The notes under the pieces: generated by a model
Database searches by the model: none
What the model was told of the DNA's origin: nothing
What the model saw: only the letters and a program-made list of their open reading frames with translations
NCBI GenBank assembly: GCA_900557285.1
Contig: USSJ01000005.1
Coordinates: 1-14,403 of the forward strand
Source: an uncultured Clostridia bacterium
Lineage (GTDB): Bacteria; Bacillota; Clostridia; Christensenellales; Borkfalkiaceae
DNA length: 14,403 nt
Reading direction: 5' to 3'
Program-made: the position numbers and the translations under genes
Part shown: piece after piece, positions 13,353 through 14,403 of the stretch
How positions within the stretch are numbered: the stretch's first letter is position 1
How the letters are laid out: each line of letters opens with the position of its first letter

Positions 13353-14403
13353 ATGACATACACAAAAGAAGAAAGGGCGGTCATCTGCCTGGATTCGTTC
13401 GGGTTGGATTATTCCAGAAAGGCAAAGCTCTACAAACTGGCGCCTTCGGCGCAGGCGCTCTTTGAAAATTTCCGTAAATACCGTCCTGCGGTCGCTGAAA
13501 CGGCGGGCGAAGAGACGGCCGGGGCGATGGAGCGTTCTTTGGCGGATCAGGAATATACGGACAGGCTGCTGCATATGTATTCGGAAAAGCGGATCGAGTG
13601 CGTTGCGTTCGTTTCAAAGAAGTACCCGGAGGAATTGCGGCAGATCTCCGATCCGCCGCTGGTGCTGTATTGCCGAGGCAATACAGATCTATTAACAGAG
13701 AGAAAATTTGCGATCGTTGGATCGCGGCACACGCTGCCGCAGGTGATGAAGCGTACGGAAGAATTTGCGGAAGGGCTTTCGACGGAGTTTGTGATCGTGA
13801 CGGGCCTTGCGGACGGCGGTGACAGTGCGGCCCTTGGCGGTGCGCTGAAAAGCGGAAGGGTAATTTCCGTGCTGGCATACGGCTTCGATCATGTTTATCC
13901 GGGTTGCAACCGTGCATTGCTGGAAAGAGTGGAAGAAAAGGGGCTTGCCGTGAGCGAATATCTGCCGCAGGAAAAGCCGCTTCCGTATCATTTTCCCATG
14001 CGCAACAGGATTATTGCGGGGCTGTCGGAGGGCGTGCTTGTCGTGAGCGGCGGGGAAAAGAGCGGTACGCGGATCACGGCAGCGAAGGCGTACGAATACG
14101 GGCGCGACGTGTTTGCGTTTCCCTATTCCATCGGGATTCCGTCGGGAGCAGGTTGCAATGCGCTGATCAAAGAATACGCAAAATTGACGGAAAATTTAGT
14201 TGACATTTACGCCGCTTTTGGTATAAACTTGACCGAAACGGAAAAAATTTCCTTGAGCGCGGCGGAGCAGGCGGTCTATGAAATTCTCAGGGAAGGGGAA
14301 GCGCATATCAGCGAGATCGCCCGAAAGAGCGGGCTCAGATTGCATGAAGTTCCGATCGTGCTGACCATGCTGGAAATGAAGAAACTGGCGGTATCCTGCG
14401 GCG
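13353..14403 (+). CDS. dprA: DNA-processing protein DprA (Smf), 3'-truncated by the window edge
   Basis: DprA loads RecA on incoming single-stranded DNA during transformation and is also kept in many non-competent species. The frame from ATG 13353 stays open to the last base, 350 codons, and no stop is seen. The N-terminal helical region leads to FAIVGSR, the start of the Rossmann fold. Then come TGLADGGDSAALGGAL, VLAYGFDHVYPGCN and FPMRNRIIAGLSEGVLVV, followed by SGTRITAAKAYEYGRDVFAFP. The C-terminus (AAEQAVYEILREGEAHISEIA) is the DprA winged helix, so little is missing. GGCAGG 8 nt upstream is a modest ribosome binding site. It is 16 nt from comM, so the pair is one operon. The GLADGGDSAALGGAL block departs from the common GLARGID..AH.GAL. 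Confidence 0.95.
   Translation, partial: MTYTKEERAVICLDSFGLDYSRKAKLYKLAPSAQALFENFRKYRPAVAETAGEETAGAMERSLADQEYTDRLLHMYSEKRIECVAFVSKKYPEELRQISDPPLVLYCRGNTDLLTERKFAIVGSRHTLPQVMKRTEEFAEGLSTEFVIVTGLADGGDSAALGGALKSGRVISVLAYGFDHVYPGCNRALLERVEEKGLAVSEYLPQEKPLPYHFPMRNRIIAGLSEGVLVVSGGEKSGTRITAAKAYEYGRDVFAFPYSIGIPSGAGCNALIKEYAKLTENLVDIYAAFGINLTETEKISLSAAEQAVYEILREGEAHISEIARKSGLRLHEVPIVLTMLEMKKLAVSCG
14200..14227 (+). promoter_or_regulatory. Promoter-like sequence inside dprA
   Basis: TTGACA (14200-14205), a 16-bp spacer and TATAAA (14222-14227) lie within the dprA coding region. It could drive the gene after dprA, commonly topA, which is outside the window, or be chance in a coding sequence. Confidence 0.35.

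Noticed and set aside
12213..13574. 453-codon open frame on the minus strand opposite comM and dprA
   Set aside because: It is the antisense shadow of comM: it shows no recognisable domain, is rich in Arg/His/Phe as expected from the complementary codons, and has no ribosome binding site context.

Overview
This window looks like a chromosomal segment of a Gram-positive anaerobe of the Bacillota, most likely class Clostridia. The basis is the order ffh-rpsP-khpA-rimM-trmD ... rbgA-rnhB-yraN ... comM-dprA, strong AGGAGG-type ribosome binding sites, sigma-A-type promoters with exact 17-bp spacers, moderate GC and a lipobox lipoprotein. Every gene I accept is on the + strand. The genus cannot be read from the sequence; a Christensenellales-like gut lineage is only a guess.

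Layout. (1) Positions 1-1131 hold the 3' part of ffh (SRP GTPase), closed by a strong hairpin whose 3' arm also carries the -35 box of the next promoter. (2) Positions 1186-3112 form a compact operon: rpsP (S16), khpA (KH RNA-binding protein), rimM and trmD, with a possible attenuating terminator between khpA and rimM. (3) A 192-nt spacer follows where many Bacillota carry rplS, then rbgA (50S assembly GTPase), rnhB (RNase HII) and yraN, the last two overlapping by 67 nt. (4) rplS (L19) sits after yraN with its own likely promoter, a structured leader and a strong terminator. (5) Positions 5803-11562 are an accessory block: a lipoprotein of unknown function with a perfect consensus promoter, a MATE-family efflux gene broken by an in-frame stop and apparently by a 3' frameshift, and a 717-residue GT-C (PMT/ArnT-like) membrane protein with a large extracytoplasmic domain. 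Each has its own terminator. (6) A spacer with three tandem 17-bp repeats leads into comM (YifB-type AAA+ Mg-chelatase-like protein) and dprA (DNA-processing protein), which runs off the right edge.

How it fits together. The left half is a translation and ribosome-biogenesis cluster: ribosomal proteins, 16S maturation (RimM), tRNA m1G37 methylation (TrmD), 50S assembly (RbgA) and membrane targeting (Ffh). rnhB, yraN, comM and dprA form the nucleic-acid-handling group that often follows it in Clostridia. The lipoprotein, MATE and GT-C block appears inserted between yraN/rplS and comM and consists of envelope genes.

I see no new defence system, CRISPR array, transposase, tRNA or rRNA. The most notable observations are the decaying MATE gene, the terminator/promoter overlap before rpsP, the relocated rplS with a candidate autoregulatory leader, and the alternative hairpins before the GT-C gene.
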